Positions 7,465-15,940 of a stretch of 64,000 nucleotides of DNA are shown here, piece after piece. The notes beneath the pieces are model-generated. The model was not told the DNA's origin, did no database searches, and saw nothing but the letters and a program-made list of their open reading frames with translations. The DNA is taken from the NCBI RefSeq assembly GCF_036227105.1, contig NZ_CP109434.1, positions 9,148,501 through 9,212,500 of the forward strand, read 5' to 3'. The first letter of the stretch is position 1; every line of letters begins with the position of its first letter. The position numbers and the translations under genes were made by a program. The stretch is from Amycolatopsis sp. NBC_01488. Its GTDB lineage: Bacteria > Actinomycetota > Actinomycetes > Mycobacteriales > Pseudonocardiaceae.

Positions 7465-8082
7465 GTGACCGAGACGGCGCACCGGACCCAGGCGCAGCGG
7501 CGCGAACAGACCCGCACGGCGCTGCTCGACGCGACCATCGACTGCCTGGTGGACGTCGGCTACGCGCGCACGTCGGTGCAGGAGATCTGCGCCAGGGCGG
7601 GCGTGTCGAAGGGCGCGGTGCAGCACCACTTCACCGCGAAGGCCGAGCTGATGGCGGCCGCCGTCGAGCACCTGACGACGAAGCTGCGGCGCCAGCTCGC
7701 GGCGTCGCTCGACGAGCTGCCCAGCGGCGGCACCGGCGTCGCGGCGGCGATCGACCTGCTCTGGGCCGGGTACTCGGGCACGCTCTCGACCGCCGTCACC
7801 GAGCTGTGGGTCGCCGCCCGCACCGACCCCGAGCTGCGCGCGGCCATCCGCCCGGTCGACCGCGCGCTCGGCCGCGCCACGCTCGAGCACGTCACGCAGG
7901 TCGCCGGCGAGCTGCCGCCCGAACGTGCGGAGATGCTGTTCTGGCTCACCGTGAACCTGACCCGCGGGCTGGCGCTGGACGCCGAGCTCGGCGGCGACCC
8001 GAAGCGGCGGCGGCAGCTGCTCGAAGAGTGGAAGCGGATCGCGGTCCTGCTCTACCAGGACGCAGCCACTGCGCCAAGCTGA
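7465..8082 (+). CDS. TetR/AcrR-family transcriptional regulator
   Basis: A 205-aa regulator with an N-terminal TetR helix-turn-helix (about residues 14-60: RTALLDATIDCLVDVGYA, then SVQEICARAGVSKGAVQHHF). The C-terminal ligand-binding half is helical and of normal length. It starts at GTG 7465 behind GGGAGG and is divergent from an acyl-CoA dehydrogenase gene, the usual layout for a local repressor that responds to an acyl-CoA. Two dyads in the shared gap are candidate binding sites. The ligand is unknown. Confidence 0.88.
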   Translation: MTETAHRTQAQRREQTRTALLDATIDCLVDVGYARTSVQEICARAGVSKGAVQHHFTAKAELMAAAVEHLTTKLRRQLAASLDELPSGGTGVAAAIDLLWAGYSGTLSTAVTELWVAARTDPELRAAIRPVDRALGRATLEHVTQVAGELPPERAEMLFWLTVNLTRGLALDAELGGDPKRRRQLLEEWKRIAVLLYQDAATAPS

Positions 8083-8165
8083 CCAGCCGAGCTCGGCAAG
8101 GGCCGAAACACCCCTTATCCCGCAGGCGGATTCGTGGTCCAATCCCCCGGAAGAGGGGAGCACCG

Positions 8166-9158
8166 ATGACCGCCAGCCCGTACCAGAACCCCTACGGCCC
8201 TCCCCCGGCACCGCCCCGGCCGCCCGCGGAGGCCGGCGCGCGCCTCCGGCTCGTGGCCGGGATCGTCGGCGTCCTCGCCGCGGTGGCCGTGCTGGCCGGG
8301 TCGTTCCTGCCGCAGACGAAGTTCGAGCAGCTCGTCAGCGGCAAGACCGACAGCAGCCAGACGGTCAGCGCCTGGACGCGTTCCTTCGACGTCGAACCCA
8401 GCGCCGAGGCGAAGAAGTTCTACGAGAACACCCACGTCGCGCACTACGGCATCCCGCTGTCGGTCGGCGCGCTGGTGCTGCTGGCCGGCGCCGGGCTGGC
8501 GTTCGCGGGCGCGCGGCGCTCGGCGGGCACCGGCGTGCGCTCGAGCGCCCGGACGGCCCTGGTGGCCGGGGGCGCGGGCGTGGCCGCGGCGGTGTGGATG
8601 CTCGGCATGGACGTCTCGGCGACCTTGAGCTACGAGTCCGACGACGGCACGATCAAGTCCGTCTATTCGACCGGTATCGGGTTCTGGGTGCTGCTCGGCG
8701 GCGGTGCCCTCGGCGTCGTCACGCTGGTCCTCGCGGTGCTGGCCGGACGGCGGGCGCCGGTGGCCGCGCCGATCGGGCCGCCACCGGGGTACGGCGGGCC
8801 CTACCAGCAGCAGCGGCCGTATCCGGGACCGCCACAGCAGTACGCCCAGCCGTATCCGGGCGCGCAGCCGTACGGCGGCGGGCCGCAGCCGTACCCGGGT
8901 GCCCCGACGTCACAGCCGTTCCCAGCCCAGGGTGGGCCGGTTTCCCAGCCGTTCCCGGCGCAGAGCGGACCTTCTTCGCAGCCGTTCCCGGCGCAGTCCG
9001 GCGAAGTGTCCCCACCCGCGCAGGCCGGCGGGTTGTCGCCGCGGCTCGACGACCCCTACGGCGGCGTGACGCAGGCCCAGACCCACCCCGGCCAGGAATC
9101 GCCGTCGCCGACGGAGCCGAACTACCAGCTCCCGCCGCTGAACCCACCCAATACGTGA
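8166..9158 (+). CDS. Pro/Gln-rich multi-pass membrane protein
   Basis: A 330-aa protein I cannot name. A Pro-rich N-terminus is followed by about four hydrophobic segments (near residues 28-46, 97-114, 128-146 and 170-190), with a polar loop between the first two that would face outside. The last 130 residues are low-complexity: PYPGAQPYGGG-type units, then three copies of SQPFPAQxG. Such tails are common on actinomycete membrane proteins and are probably disordered and cytoplasmic. The ATG at 8166 follows GAGGGGAG. It is downstream of the TetR gene but with an 83-bp gap, so it may be transcribed separately. Confidence 0.75.
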   Translation: MTASPYQNPYGPPPAPPRPPAEAGARLRLVAGIVGVLAAVAVLAGSFLPQTKFEQLVSGKTDSSQTVSAWTRSFDVEPSAEAKKFYENTHVAHYGIPLSVGALVLLAGAGLAFAGARRSAGTGVRSSARTALVAGGAGVAAAVWMLGMDVSATLSYESDDGTIKSVYSTGIGFWVLLGGGALGVVTLVLAVLAGRRAPVAAPIGPPPGYGGPYQQQRPYPGPPQQYAQPYPGAQPYGGGPQPYPGAPTSQPFPAQGGPVSQPFPAQSGPSSQPFPAQSGEVSPPAQAGGLSPRLDDPYGGVTQAQTHPGQESPSPTEPNYQLPPLNPPNT

Positions 9159-9204
9159 AACTTATTCACATCAGACTGGACACCTGACGTACCGGCGGTA
9201 TGGT
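9155..9204 (+). promoter_or_regulatory. Candidate gabD2 promoter with a dyad
   Basis: TGGACA (9177-9182) and TATGGT (9199-9204) are spaced 16 bp apart and resemble -35 and -10 boxes upstream of the dehydrogenase gene. Just before them is a perfect dyad, GTGAA-ACTTA-TTCAC (9155-9169), which overlaps the previous gene's stop codon. It may be an operator. Confidence 0.4.
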
Positions 9205-9268
9205 GTACTCGTCGGTAACCCCTGCGCGGCGTCGTGCCGGACTCCGGACGCCGCGGAACGGAGACGTC

Positions 9269-10879
9269 ATGACCAGCACGACCCCCGCGAACGCAGTCGA
9301 AGACACCCCGTTGCCGCCGACGGTCGGCGGCGTCGCCGGGGCGCCCGGCTCGACGCGGGCGGCCCAGCTCGTCGCCCGCGTGGCCGGCGGTGCCGACTCG
9401 GCGCCGATCCGGATGCACGCGCCCTTCACCGGGCAGCCGATCGCGACGCTGCCCCAGGCCACCGACGCCGACGTCCGCGCGGTGTTCGCCGGCGCGCGCA
9501 CGGCCCAGCGCGCCTGGGCGGACCGCTCCCCCGCCGAGCGCGCCCGCGTCCTCACCCGGCTGCACGGCCTGGTGCTCGCCCGGCAGGACGAGGTCCTCGA
9601 CCTGGTCCAGGTCGAGGCGGGCAAGGCGCGGCTCGACGCGTTCGACGAGGTCAGCGCGACCGCGCTGGTCGCGGCCTACTACGGCAAGCACGCCGCGAAG
9701 ATCCTCGCCCCACGCCGCGTCGCCGGCGTCATCCCCGGACTGACCCGCGCCGGCGAGATCCGGCACCCCAAGGGCGTCGTCGGCGTCATCTCGCCGTGGA
9801 ACTACCCCCTCGCGCTCACCGCGATGGACGTCCTCCCGGCGCTGGCCGCCGGGAACGCCGTGGTGCAGAAGCCGGACAACCAGACCGCGCTCTCCGCGCT
9901 GTGGCTGCACGAGCTCGCCGAGGAGGCCGGCCTGCCGGCCGGGACCTGGCAGATCGTGCTCGGCCGTGGCTCGAAGATCGGCACGGCGCTGGTCGAGGAG
10001 TCGGACTACCTGTGCTTCACGGGTTCCACGCCGACCGGCAAGGAGCTGGCCGGTCAGGTGGCGAAGCGGCTGACGTCGTACTCGCTGGAGCTGGGCGGCA
10101 AGAACCCGATGATCGTGCTTCCCGACGCCGACATCGCGAAGGCCGCGACGGGCGCGGTGACCGCGTGCTTCTCCTCGGCGGGCCAGCTGTGCGTGTCGGT
10201 CGAGCGGATCTACGTCCACGAATCCGTCCGCGACGAGTTCACCCGGGCGTTCGTCGCGCGGACGGCGGCGCTGAAGCTCGGCGGCGCGCTGGACTACCAC
10301 GTCCAGATGGGGTCGCTGACGTCGGAAGAACAGCTCGCCGCCGTGTCGGCGCACGTCGAGGACGCCCGTGCGAAGGGCGCGTCGGTACTCACCGGCGGGC
10401 GCGCCCGGCCCGACCTCGGGCCCCTGTTCTACGAGCCGACGGTCCTTTCCGGCGTCACCCCGGACATGGCGCCGTTCGCGGAGGAGACGTTCGGGCCGGT
10501 CGTCTCGGTCTACGGCTACACCGACGTCACCGAGGCCATCGACCGGGCCAACGACACGCCGTTCGGGCTCAACGCCAGCGTCTGGTCGCGCAACGGCCGC
10601 GCGGGCTGGGCGGTCGCGGCGCGCCTCAAGGCCGGGACGGTCAACGTCAACGAGGGTTACGCGGCGACGTTCGGCAGTGTCGCCGTCCCGATGGGCGGCA
10701 TGAAGGACTCCGGCGTCGGCCGCCGCAACGGCGCCGAGGGCCTGCTGAAGTACACGGAGTCCCAGTCGATCGCGCTGCAGCGCGGCCTCGCTTTGCGGCC
10801 GCCGAAGCGGGTCCCGGGTGCGCTGTGGTCGAAGGGCATGACGCTGGGCCTCAAGGCCCTCCGCCGCCTCCCCCGCTGA
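9269..10879 (+). CDS. gabD2: Succinate-semialdehyde dehydrogenase, GabD2-like
   Basis: A 536-aa aldehyde dehydrogenase. The motifs GVVGVISPWNYPLALT, FTGSTPTGKELA, LELGGKNPMIVL (catalytic Glu) and SSAGQLCVSVERIYV (catalytic Cys) are all present. Sequence style and the extended N-terminus resemble M. tuberculosis GabD2, which oxidises succinate semialdehyde to succinate with NAD(P)+ and so links GABA or 2-oxoglutarate decarboxylation to the TCA cycle. Other aldehydes are possible. The ATG at 9269 follows a GGAG. It is convergent with the LAL regulator gene across a repeat-filled gap. Confidence 0.85.
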   Translation: MTSTTPANAVEDTPLPPTVGGVAGAPGSTRAAQLVARVAGGADSAPIRMHAPFTGQPIATLPQATDADVRAVFAGARTAQRAWADRSPAERARVLTRLHGLVLARQDEVLDLVQVEAGKARLDAFDEVSATALVAAYYGKHAAKILAPRRVAGVIPGLTRAGEIRHPKGVVGVISPWNYPLALTAMDVLPALAAGNAVVQKPDNQTALSALWLHELAEEAGLPAGTWQIVLGRGSKIGTALVEESDYLCFTGSTPTGKELAGQVAKRLTSYSLELGGKNPMIVLPDADIAKAATGAVTACFSSAGQLCVSVERIYVHESVRDEFTRAFVARTAALKLGGALDYHVQMGSLTSEEQLAAVSAHVEDARAKGASVLTGGRARPDLGPLFYEPTVLSGVTPDMAPFAEETFGPVVSVYGYTDVTEAIDRANDTPFGLNASVWSRNGRAGWAVAARLKAGTVNVNEGYAATFGSVAVPMGGMKDSGVGRRNGAEGLLKYTESQSIALQRGLALRPPKRVPGALWSKGMTLGLKALRRLPR

Positions 10880-10887
10880 CGGAACCC

Positions 10888-10976
10888 GTAACTCGCGTGA
10901 TCCGGGCCGGAACTCGCGTGATCAGCGCCGTAACGGCTTCAATCACGCGAGTTCCGGCTTCAATCACGCAAGTTAC
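10888..10976. repeat. Four-unit, 21-bp-spaced inverted repeat array in a convergent gap
   Basis: The core AACTCGCGTGATC appears at about 10888 and 10909 in direct orientation, and inverted (AATCACGCGAGTT and AATCACGCAAGTT) at 10941 and 10962. Both pairs are spaced exactly 21 bp. The two halves could fold into a long hairpin that stops transcription from both sides. A further partial copy runs into the last codons of the regulator gene at 10983. Confidence 0.75.
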
Positions 10977-10984
10977 GAGCCTGA

Positions 10985-13900
10985 TCACGCGTGTTCGGCC
11001 GTCGGGGCGGTGAGGAGGCCGCGGTCGTAGGCGATCGCCACCGCTTCCGCGCGGCGGCTCGCGCCGAGTTTCGCCATCACCCGCGAGAGGTGGACGCTGA
11101 CCGTCTTCTCGCTGATGTACAGCTCTTCGCCGACCTGGCGGTTCGTGCGGCCCAGGGCCACGCGCTCGAGGACGTCGCGCTCGCGGTCGGTCAGCGGGTC
11201 GGCCACCGTGCGGACCGGGGCCGGGGGCTCGGCGCCCGGCAGCTCGACCCGGGCGCGGTGCCCGAGGTCGCGGACGGCGTCGCGCAGCGGGATCGCCCCG
11301 AGGCGGACCGCCGCCGCGTGGGCCGACTCGAGGGCGGTGCGCGCGTCGCCGTCGTCCGCGGCCAGGCGGGCTTCGGCTTCGTGCCAACGGCAGATCGCCT
11401 GCTCGTACACGGCGCCGTAGCCGAACGCCTCCGCCGCGGCCGCCCACTTCTCCGCGTCGCCGCGGCCGGACAGACACGACGCCGCCGCCTCGAGCCGGGC
11501 CAGCCACGCGCGGCCCTCGGGCCCGAGCGTGCCCGACCGCGGCTGCCCGACGACCGAGCTCATCCGGCCGTGCGCCAGCATCCGCTCGCCCGCCGCCACC
11601 GCGGCGTCGGCCGTGGCCTGGTCGCCGCGGACCCGGGCGTCGGCGGCCAATGCGGCCGCGGCGGTCACGCCGACCGCCGCCACCCGGATGCCGGCCAGCA
11701 GGCCGGGTTCGATCCGCTCCAGCCAGCCGATGAGGTCCTCGGCCCGGCGCACCGCCTCGGCGTGGTCGCCCCGCCAGTACGCCAGCTGGATGCCCGCGTC
11801 CCCGACCGACAGCGGGATCTGCATGTCCGCGGTCCAGTGCTGCCGCAGGCCCGTGACGAGCTTCGCGGCTTCGTCGAACCGCCCGCGCGCGACGACGAAC
11901 AGCGACCAGATGGCCAGGATCCGCGCGGCGACCGCGCTGGACACCCCGCGCCCGGCACGGCCGGCGCTCTCGTCCGGCCAGTCGCCCATCAGGTACCGCA
12001 GCATCAGCTGCCGGGCCCGCAGCTCGAGCCCGTAGACGCTCCAGCTCAGCCCGGCTTCCTCGGCGCGGGCGACGCCGCGCCCGGCCTCGTCGAGCGCTTC
12101 GGCGAACTCGGCCTGGTCGTCGTAGCTCAGCGCGAGGAAGTAGGTCGCGCGGATCTCGGTGTTCGGGGCCCCGGCGTCCCGCGCCTTGCGCTGGGCCTTG
12201 CGCAGCCACTCGCGGGCCTCGGCGGCGTCGCCCGCCGAGTCGGCCAGCGTCCCCAGCGTGATCAGCGCCGACGCCTCCGCGCCCGCCGCCGCGACGGCCT
12301 GCGCGTCGGCGACCGCGGTGCGCGCGCTGTCCAGCGCCGCCTCCGGCTGTTCGAGGATCCGCAGGAACCCGGCCCGGCTGGCCAGCACCCAGGCCCGCGT
12401 CCCGCTCGGCTCGGCGTCCTTCACCAGGTCCCAGGCCCGGTCGATGGCGGCCGTCGCTTCCTCGATGGTGCCTTCCAGCGCGAGCAGCGCCTCCGCCAGC
12501 CGGCGCCACGTCCGGGCCGCGCGGTCGGCCGGCGTGTCCGGTTTCAGGGCTTGGGTGGCCGACCGCGCGAAGGCCGCGGCCCGCTCGGGCTCTCCGGACG
12601 TGCCCGCGAAGTAGGACGCCTCGTGCAGCAGCCGCAGCTCGTCGAACCCCTCCGGCCGGTCGGCCGGGGCGACCGCGTCCCAGATGGACAGCGCCTGCTC
12701 GACGTGCTGCAGCGCCGACCCGGGCGCGCCGAGCTTCTCGGCCTCGTCCATCGCGCGCAGCAACGCCGGCAGCGCCGTGACGAGGTCGCTGCTCTGCATC
12801 GAGTGGTAGGCCAGCTTCGCGTCGTGCCCGCGGCCCTGCGGGCGCGCCCGGATCCGGGCCGCGTACGCCGCGTGCGTGCGCGACCGCTCCCCCGGCAGCA
12901 GGTCGCCGTACACGGCTTCCTGCAGCAACGCGTGCCGGAACGTGTAAGAACCGTCCGAAAGCACCACCAGGACGTGGTGCTGGACCGCTTCGCGCAGCGC
13001 TTCGTCGAGCTCCAGCTCCCCCACCCCGGAGATCTCGGCGAGCGCGGCGTGCATCACCGGCTCGTTCGCCACCGAGATCACCCTGGCCACCCGGCGGGCG
13101 TCCGGCGAAAGGCGCTCGAGCCGGGACAGCAGCACCTCGGCGAGCCCGGCGGGCAGGTCGTTGCACTCGGTCTTGGTGGCGAGCAGCTCCTCGGCGAAGA
13201 ACGGGTTGCCCTCGGAACGCGCGACGATGTCGGCCACGACGTCGGCCGGGAGCGGCTCGTCGGCCAGCGCCTCGACGAACCGGCGGGCATCGGCGGCACC
13301 GAACGGGTGCAGGTCGACGCGCTCGACGGTGGCGAGCCGGACCAGCTCCGACAGCAGGCCGCGCAGCGGGTGGCGCCGGTGGACGTCCTCCTCGCGGTAG
13401 CTGCCCACGACGAGCAGCCGCTGCGCCCGCAGCCTGCTGAGCAGGAAGGACAGCAGGTTGCGGGTCGAGGCGTCGGCCCAGTGGAGATCCTCGAGGAGGA
13501 TCACCACCGGGCGCGACTCCGAGATCTCGGTGAGCACCCCCAGTACCGCGTCGAACAACTGCAGCTGACCGAGATCCTGCTCGGGCCGGGGACGCACCAT
13601 GGTCTCCCGGTCGTTCGAGGTCATCGGCGGGTGTTCGGCTTGGCGCGGTGCTTCCAGGCCCTGGCCCTGCGGCAGCAGCCGCCCGAGCGCGGGCCGGAGC
13701 CGCACCGCGGCGGCCACCGCCGGGTCCGCCGAGTTGCCCAGCGGGGCAAGCGCCTCGGCGAACGGAAGATAAGGAAGACCGCCTTCGCGGACGTCGATGC
13801 AGCGGCCGGTGAGCAGCAGCCCACCGCAGGCCTCGACGTGCTCGCCCAGTGCGGTCAGCAGCCGGGTCTTGCCGACCCCGGCGTCCCCCGAGAGCAGCAC

Positions 13901-14011
13901 CGCGCCGGCTTCGCCACGTTCTGCCCTGGCGAAGGCGGCGCGGAGCCGCCGCATCTCGTGGGTACGGGCGACGAGCGGGATTCCGGAGCCGAGTCGGGGC
14001 ACGAGGTGCAT
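10985..14011 (-). CDS. LAL-type LuxR-family regulator with AAA ATPase domain
   Basis: A 1008-aa large ATP-binding LuxR regulator. The N-terminal AAA_16 domain has Walker A GDAGVGKT (residues 42-49) and Walker B VVILLEDLHWADAST (about 168-182). A long TPR-like helical middle section follows. The C-terminal LuxR helix-turn-helix (LTDRERDVLERVALGRTNRQ, then ISEKTVSVHLSRVMAKLGA) sits near residues 940-995. LAL proteins act as pathway activators, often for secondary metabolism or sugar use, but no biosynthetic cluster is adjacent here. The target is unknown. The last residues overlap one unit of the downstream repeat array. Confidence 0.92.
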   Translation of the reverse strand: MHLVPRLGSGIPLVARTHEMRRLRAAFARAERGEAGAVLLSGDAGVGKTRLLTALGEHVEACGGLLLTGRCIDVREGGLPYLPFAEALAPLGNSADPAVAAAVRLRPALGRLLPQGQGLEAPRQAEHPPMTSNDRETMVRPRPEQDLGQLQLFDAVLGVLTEISESRPVVILLEDLHWADASTRNLLSFLLSRLRAQRLLVVGSYREEDVHRRHPLRGLLSELVRLATVERVDLHPFGAADARRFVEALADEPLPADVVADIVARSEGNPFFAEELLATKTECNDLPAGLAEVLLSRLERLSPDARRVARVISVANEPVMHAALAEISGVGELELDEALREAVQHHVLVVLSDGSYTFRHALLQEAVYGDLLPGERSRTHAAYAARIRARPQGRGHDAKLAYHSMQSSDLVTALPALLRAMDEAEKLGAPGSALQHVEQALSIWDAVAPADRPEGFDELRLLHEASYFAGTSGEPERAAAFARSATQALKPDTPADRAARTWRRLAEALLALEGTIEEATAAIDRAWDLVKDAEPSGTRAWVLASRAGFLRILEQPEAALDSARTAVADAQAVAAAGAEASALITLGTLADSAGDAAEAREWLRKAQRKARDAGAPNTEIRATYFLALSYDDQAEFAEALDEAGRGVARAEEAGLSWSVYGLELRARQLMLRYLMGDWPDESAGRAGRGVSSAVAARILAIWSLFVVARGRFDEAAKLVTGLRQHWTADMQIPLSVGDAGIQLAYWRGDHAEAVRRAEDLIGWLERIEPGLLAGIRVAAVGVTAAAALAADARVRGDQATADAAVAAGERMLAHGRMSSVVGQPRSGTLGPEGRAWLARLEAAASCLSGRGDAEKWAAAAEAFGYGAVYEQAICRWHEAEARLAADDGDARTALESAHAAAVRLGAIPLRDAVRDLGHRARVELPGAEPPAPVRTVADPLTDRERDVLERVALGRTNRQVGEELYISEKTVSVHLSRVMAKLGASRRAEAVAIAYDRGLLTAPTAEHA

Positions 14012-14071
14012 TGTTGCCTACCCCACCGACAAGTTCCGCACGCTTATCGCCTTGGACACCATCACCCGCCC

Positions 14072-14281
14072 CTACCGGGCGGTCTTGCCGACGCCCGCGG
14101 TCTCCCGCGTGGCCTCCCGGCGCTCCTGCGCCGGCACCTCGACATCGGTGTGCGCGGCCCGCAGGTGGCGGACGGCGCGGCGGGCGCGGACGGCCCAGGC
14201 GCTGCGCCCGGCCTTCCGCAGTTCTTCGGCCCGGTAGGCCGCTTCGGCTCGGACCGCGTCGAGCAGCAGATCGCTGTGCAT
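14072..14281 (-). CDS. Small hypothetical protein, 69 aa
   Basis: A short, charged, helical protein (MHSDLLLDAVRAEAAYRAEE at the start) with many Arg, Ala and Glu residues and no membrane segment. The ATG at 14281 has a GGGGAA site. It lies 60 bp upstream of, and in the same direction as, the LAL regulator gene, so the two may be co-transcribed. I do not recognise the family. Confidence 0.6.
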   Translation of the reverse strand: MHSDLLLDAVRAEAAYRAEELRKAGRSAWAVRARRAVRHLRAAHTDVEVPAQERREATRETAGVGKTAR

Positions 14282-14381
14282 CGTGTTCCCCTTTGTCCCC
14301 GAGTTCTCCGGTTGGTAGCACTCAGGTTCGTCCTGAGGGGGGCCCTCAGGCATCGGGTGATCACGCAGCCCTGCCCGCGAA

Positions 14382-14431
14382 AAGACCCCTTACTCCCGGC
14401 CGAGCCCAGCTCGGCGGGGGTAAGGGGTCTT
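14382..14431 (-). terminator. Strong hairpin terminator after the DUF397 gene
   Basis: AAGACCCCTTACTCC (14382-14396) pairs with its complement at the end of the right arm (to 14431). With the inner GCTCGGC pairing, this gives an almost perfect 20-plus-bp stem with a 3-4 base loop. It lies 11 bp past the DUF397 stop codon on the leftward strand. Confidence 0.75.
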
Positions 14432-14441
14432 CGAAACCGCC

Positions 14442-14645
14442 TCAGTCACGCGCCGGGCCGCCGGGCCGCACCGCGGCCAGCAGCCCCCGCCAGCCCGATG
14501 CGGGCAGGCGGAACGCACCACCTTCGGGGTCCTTCGAGTCGCGCACGGCGGCGCCGCCGGCGACGAACGCGACCTCGACGCAGTCGTTGCCGCCGCCGCT
14601 GTGACTGCTCTTGCGCCACCGCGCCTCGGAAAGTTCGGTTTCCAT
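14442..14645 (-). CDS. DUF397 domain protein, 67 aa
   Basis: A typical DUF397 protein. It has WRKSSHSGGGNDCVEVAFV followed by VRDSKDPEGGAFRLPASGW, the hallmark of this actinomycete family. It starts 13 bp after the stop of the XRE/DUF5753 regulator, and the two almost surely form one transcript ending at the hairpin at 14382-14431. DUF397 proteins are known as partners of XRE regulators in whiJ- and abaA-like loci that influence development and antibiotic production. I chose the ATG at 14645 because it begins the conserved METELSEARWRKS. Confidence 0.9.
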   Translation of the reverse strand: METELSEARWRKSSHSGGGNDCVEVAFVAGGAAVRDSKDPEGGAFRLPASGWRGLLAAVRPGGPARD

Positions 14646-14658
14646 GGTCCCCACTCCC

Positions 14659-15561
14659 TTACTGTGTCCTCGGTTCCAGATGGTGCACCGGAGCCGGAAC
14701 GGCCGCCTGTTCGGCGAACCGTCCGGCGGCCTCGGCGATCAGCGCCACCGAGTCGTCCGGCTTCAGTGCGGCCGCGCGCAGATGGTCGAACATCAGCCCG
14801 TAGCGCCGGACGTCTGTGGGTTCCTCCAGGTAGAGGCCGCTGGAGGTGCTGTCGTCGACGTAGACGACGTCCGGGTCGGCCTGCTCGGGGAAGCCCATGA
14901 TCAGGAACGGGCCCTCCATGCCCGGGTGCGCGCCGGCGCCGAACGGCACGACCTGGACGGTCACGTTCGGCTTCTCGGCGACCGCGATCATGCGGTAGAG
15001 CTGCTCGGCCATCACCTCGGGGCCGTCGACGACGCGGCGCAGCACGGCTTCGTCCATCACCGCCCAGTACTCCGGCGGCGGGGTGTCGGACAGCAGCTCC
15101 TGGCGCGCCATCCGGGCCGCGACGCGCCGGCGGATCTCGGCGTCCTCGGCGTCCGGCCGCAGCGCCCGGATCACCGCGCGGGCGTACCGCTCGGTCTGCA
15201 GCAGGCCCGGCACCAGCAGCGCCTGGAACGCGCGCAACGAGCTGGCGTCGGCCTCGAGCCCGACGAACGTGCCGGTGAAGACCTCGTTGTAGGCGTGCCA
15301 CCAGCCGCGCTTGCGGGCCTCCCTGGCCAGCTGGACGAGCGCCTCCTGCTCGTCGCCGGTGATGCCGTAGAGGGCCAGCATGTCCCGCGCGTCACGCGGG
15401 GTGACCCCGACGTGGCCGGTCTCGATGCGGCTGACCTTCGACGCGGAGCACTCGAGCTTTTCGCCCACTTCGTCGATCGTGAGGTCCGCGGCTTCGCGCA
15501 GCCGGCGCAGCTCGCCCGCGAGCCTCCGGCGGCGAACCGTGGGGCTCTGTCCCCTTGCCAT
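14659..15561 (-). CDS. XRE-family regulator with DUF5753 domain
   Basis: A 300-aa protein with an N-terminal helix-turn-helix_31 (about residues 14-70: LREAADLTIDEVGEKLECSA, then SKVSRIETGHVG). A C-terminal DUF5753 region follows (LLVPGLLQTERYARAVI, WAVMDEAVLRR, VQVVPFGAGAHPGM). This domain pair, followed by a DUF397 gene, is a widespread actinomycete regulatory unit related to WhiJ. The ATG at 15561 follows CCGGAGGTG. A 17-bp perfect palindrome about 110 bp upstream is a candidate operator. Part of the window's only XRE/DUF397 pair. Confidence 0.92.
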   Translation of the reverse strand: MARGQSPTVRRRRLAGELRRLREAADLTIDEVGEKLECSASKVSRIETGHVGVTPRDARDMLALYGITGDEQEALVQLAREARKRGWWHAYNEVFTGTFVGLEADASSLRAFQALLVPGLLQTERYARAVIRALRPDAEDAEIRRRVAARMARQELLSDTPPPEYWAVMDEAVLRRVVDGPEVMAEQLYRMIAVAEKPNVTVQVVPFGAGAHPGMEGPFLIMGFPEQADPDVVYVDDSTSSGLYLEEPTDVRRYGLMFDHLRAAALKPDDSVALIAEAAGRFAEQAAVPAPVHHLEPRTQ

Positions 15562-15672
15562 CGCGCACCTCCGGATGTCGACGGCGTCGTAGCCGTTCGC
15601 TTGCTGCCAGTATCCAACATGAACGACCGGGTAATCGCACGGCACCGATTATCCGGCCGGTACGTGCGTCGC

Positions 15673-15689
15673 TTCTGCAATTTGCAGAA
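15673..15689. promoter_or_regulatory. 17-bp perfect palindrome, candidate XRE operator
   Basis: TTCTGCAA-T-TTGCAGAA is a perfect dyad in a GC-rich background, followed by a further half-site GCTTCTG. It sits directly upstream of a GATAAT-like -10 on the minus strand. It is well placed to be the autoregulatory site of the XRE protein starting at 15561. Confidence 0.5.
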
Positions 15690-15822
15690 TGCTTCTGTAT
15701 GCTCGCACCCTGCTCTGCGGCAGGCCACGGCCAGGTTCCGACGGGCTTGCCCTCCAGCCCCACCTGAGGCCTGTGAGCAGCGTAGACGATGACTCCGCGG
15801 CGCGCCGTGCGGTCGTCGGAAG

Positions 15823-15863
15823 AAGAGGCCCGGGGCCGTCCCCCGATCGGTCCCGGCCCTCTT
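15823..15863 (-). terminator. Hairpin downstream of the thioesterase gene
   Basis: AAGAGGCCCGGGGCCG and CGGTCCCGGCCCTCTT form an imperfect 16-bp stem around a 9-base loop, about 80 bp past the tesB stop on the leftward strand. GC-rich with no T-run. Confidence 0.5.
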
Positions 15864-15940
15864 CCCCGATCTTGGTGCCCTATTGGCAGATTGATTATTC
15901 CGCCCATTCGTCGCCCGTGAGGGTGATTTCCCCACGGACT

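Larger units (their letters stand above)
15562..15940. other. Intergenic region, 379 bp
   Basis: No gene seen. The left part should hold the leftward promoter of the XRE gene; a GATAAT-like box on the minus strand lies at about 15646-15651, just downstream of the palindrome at 15673-15689. The right part holds the hairpin that probably ends the leftward thioesterase transcript. An AT-richer stretch at 15885-15910 is unexplained. Confidence 0.5.

Noticed and set aside
8800..9010. Tandem DNA repeat element at 8.8-9.0 kb
   Set aside because: The repeats are the codons of a Pro/Gln-rich protein tail (SQPFPAQ units) and stay in frame, so they are part of the gene.
10888..10976. CRISPR or attachment site at the 21-bp-spaced repeats near 10.9 kb
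   Set aside because: Units are direct then inverted with short similar spacers, and there is no integrase or tRNA. A hairpin or binding array fits better.
10991..14803. A 1270-codon open frame on the plus strand opposite the LAL regulator
   Set aside because: It is the mirror of a real coding frame in GC-rich DNA. Its composition lacks any domain, while the minus strand shows Walker motifs and a LuxR helix-turn-helix.
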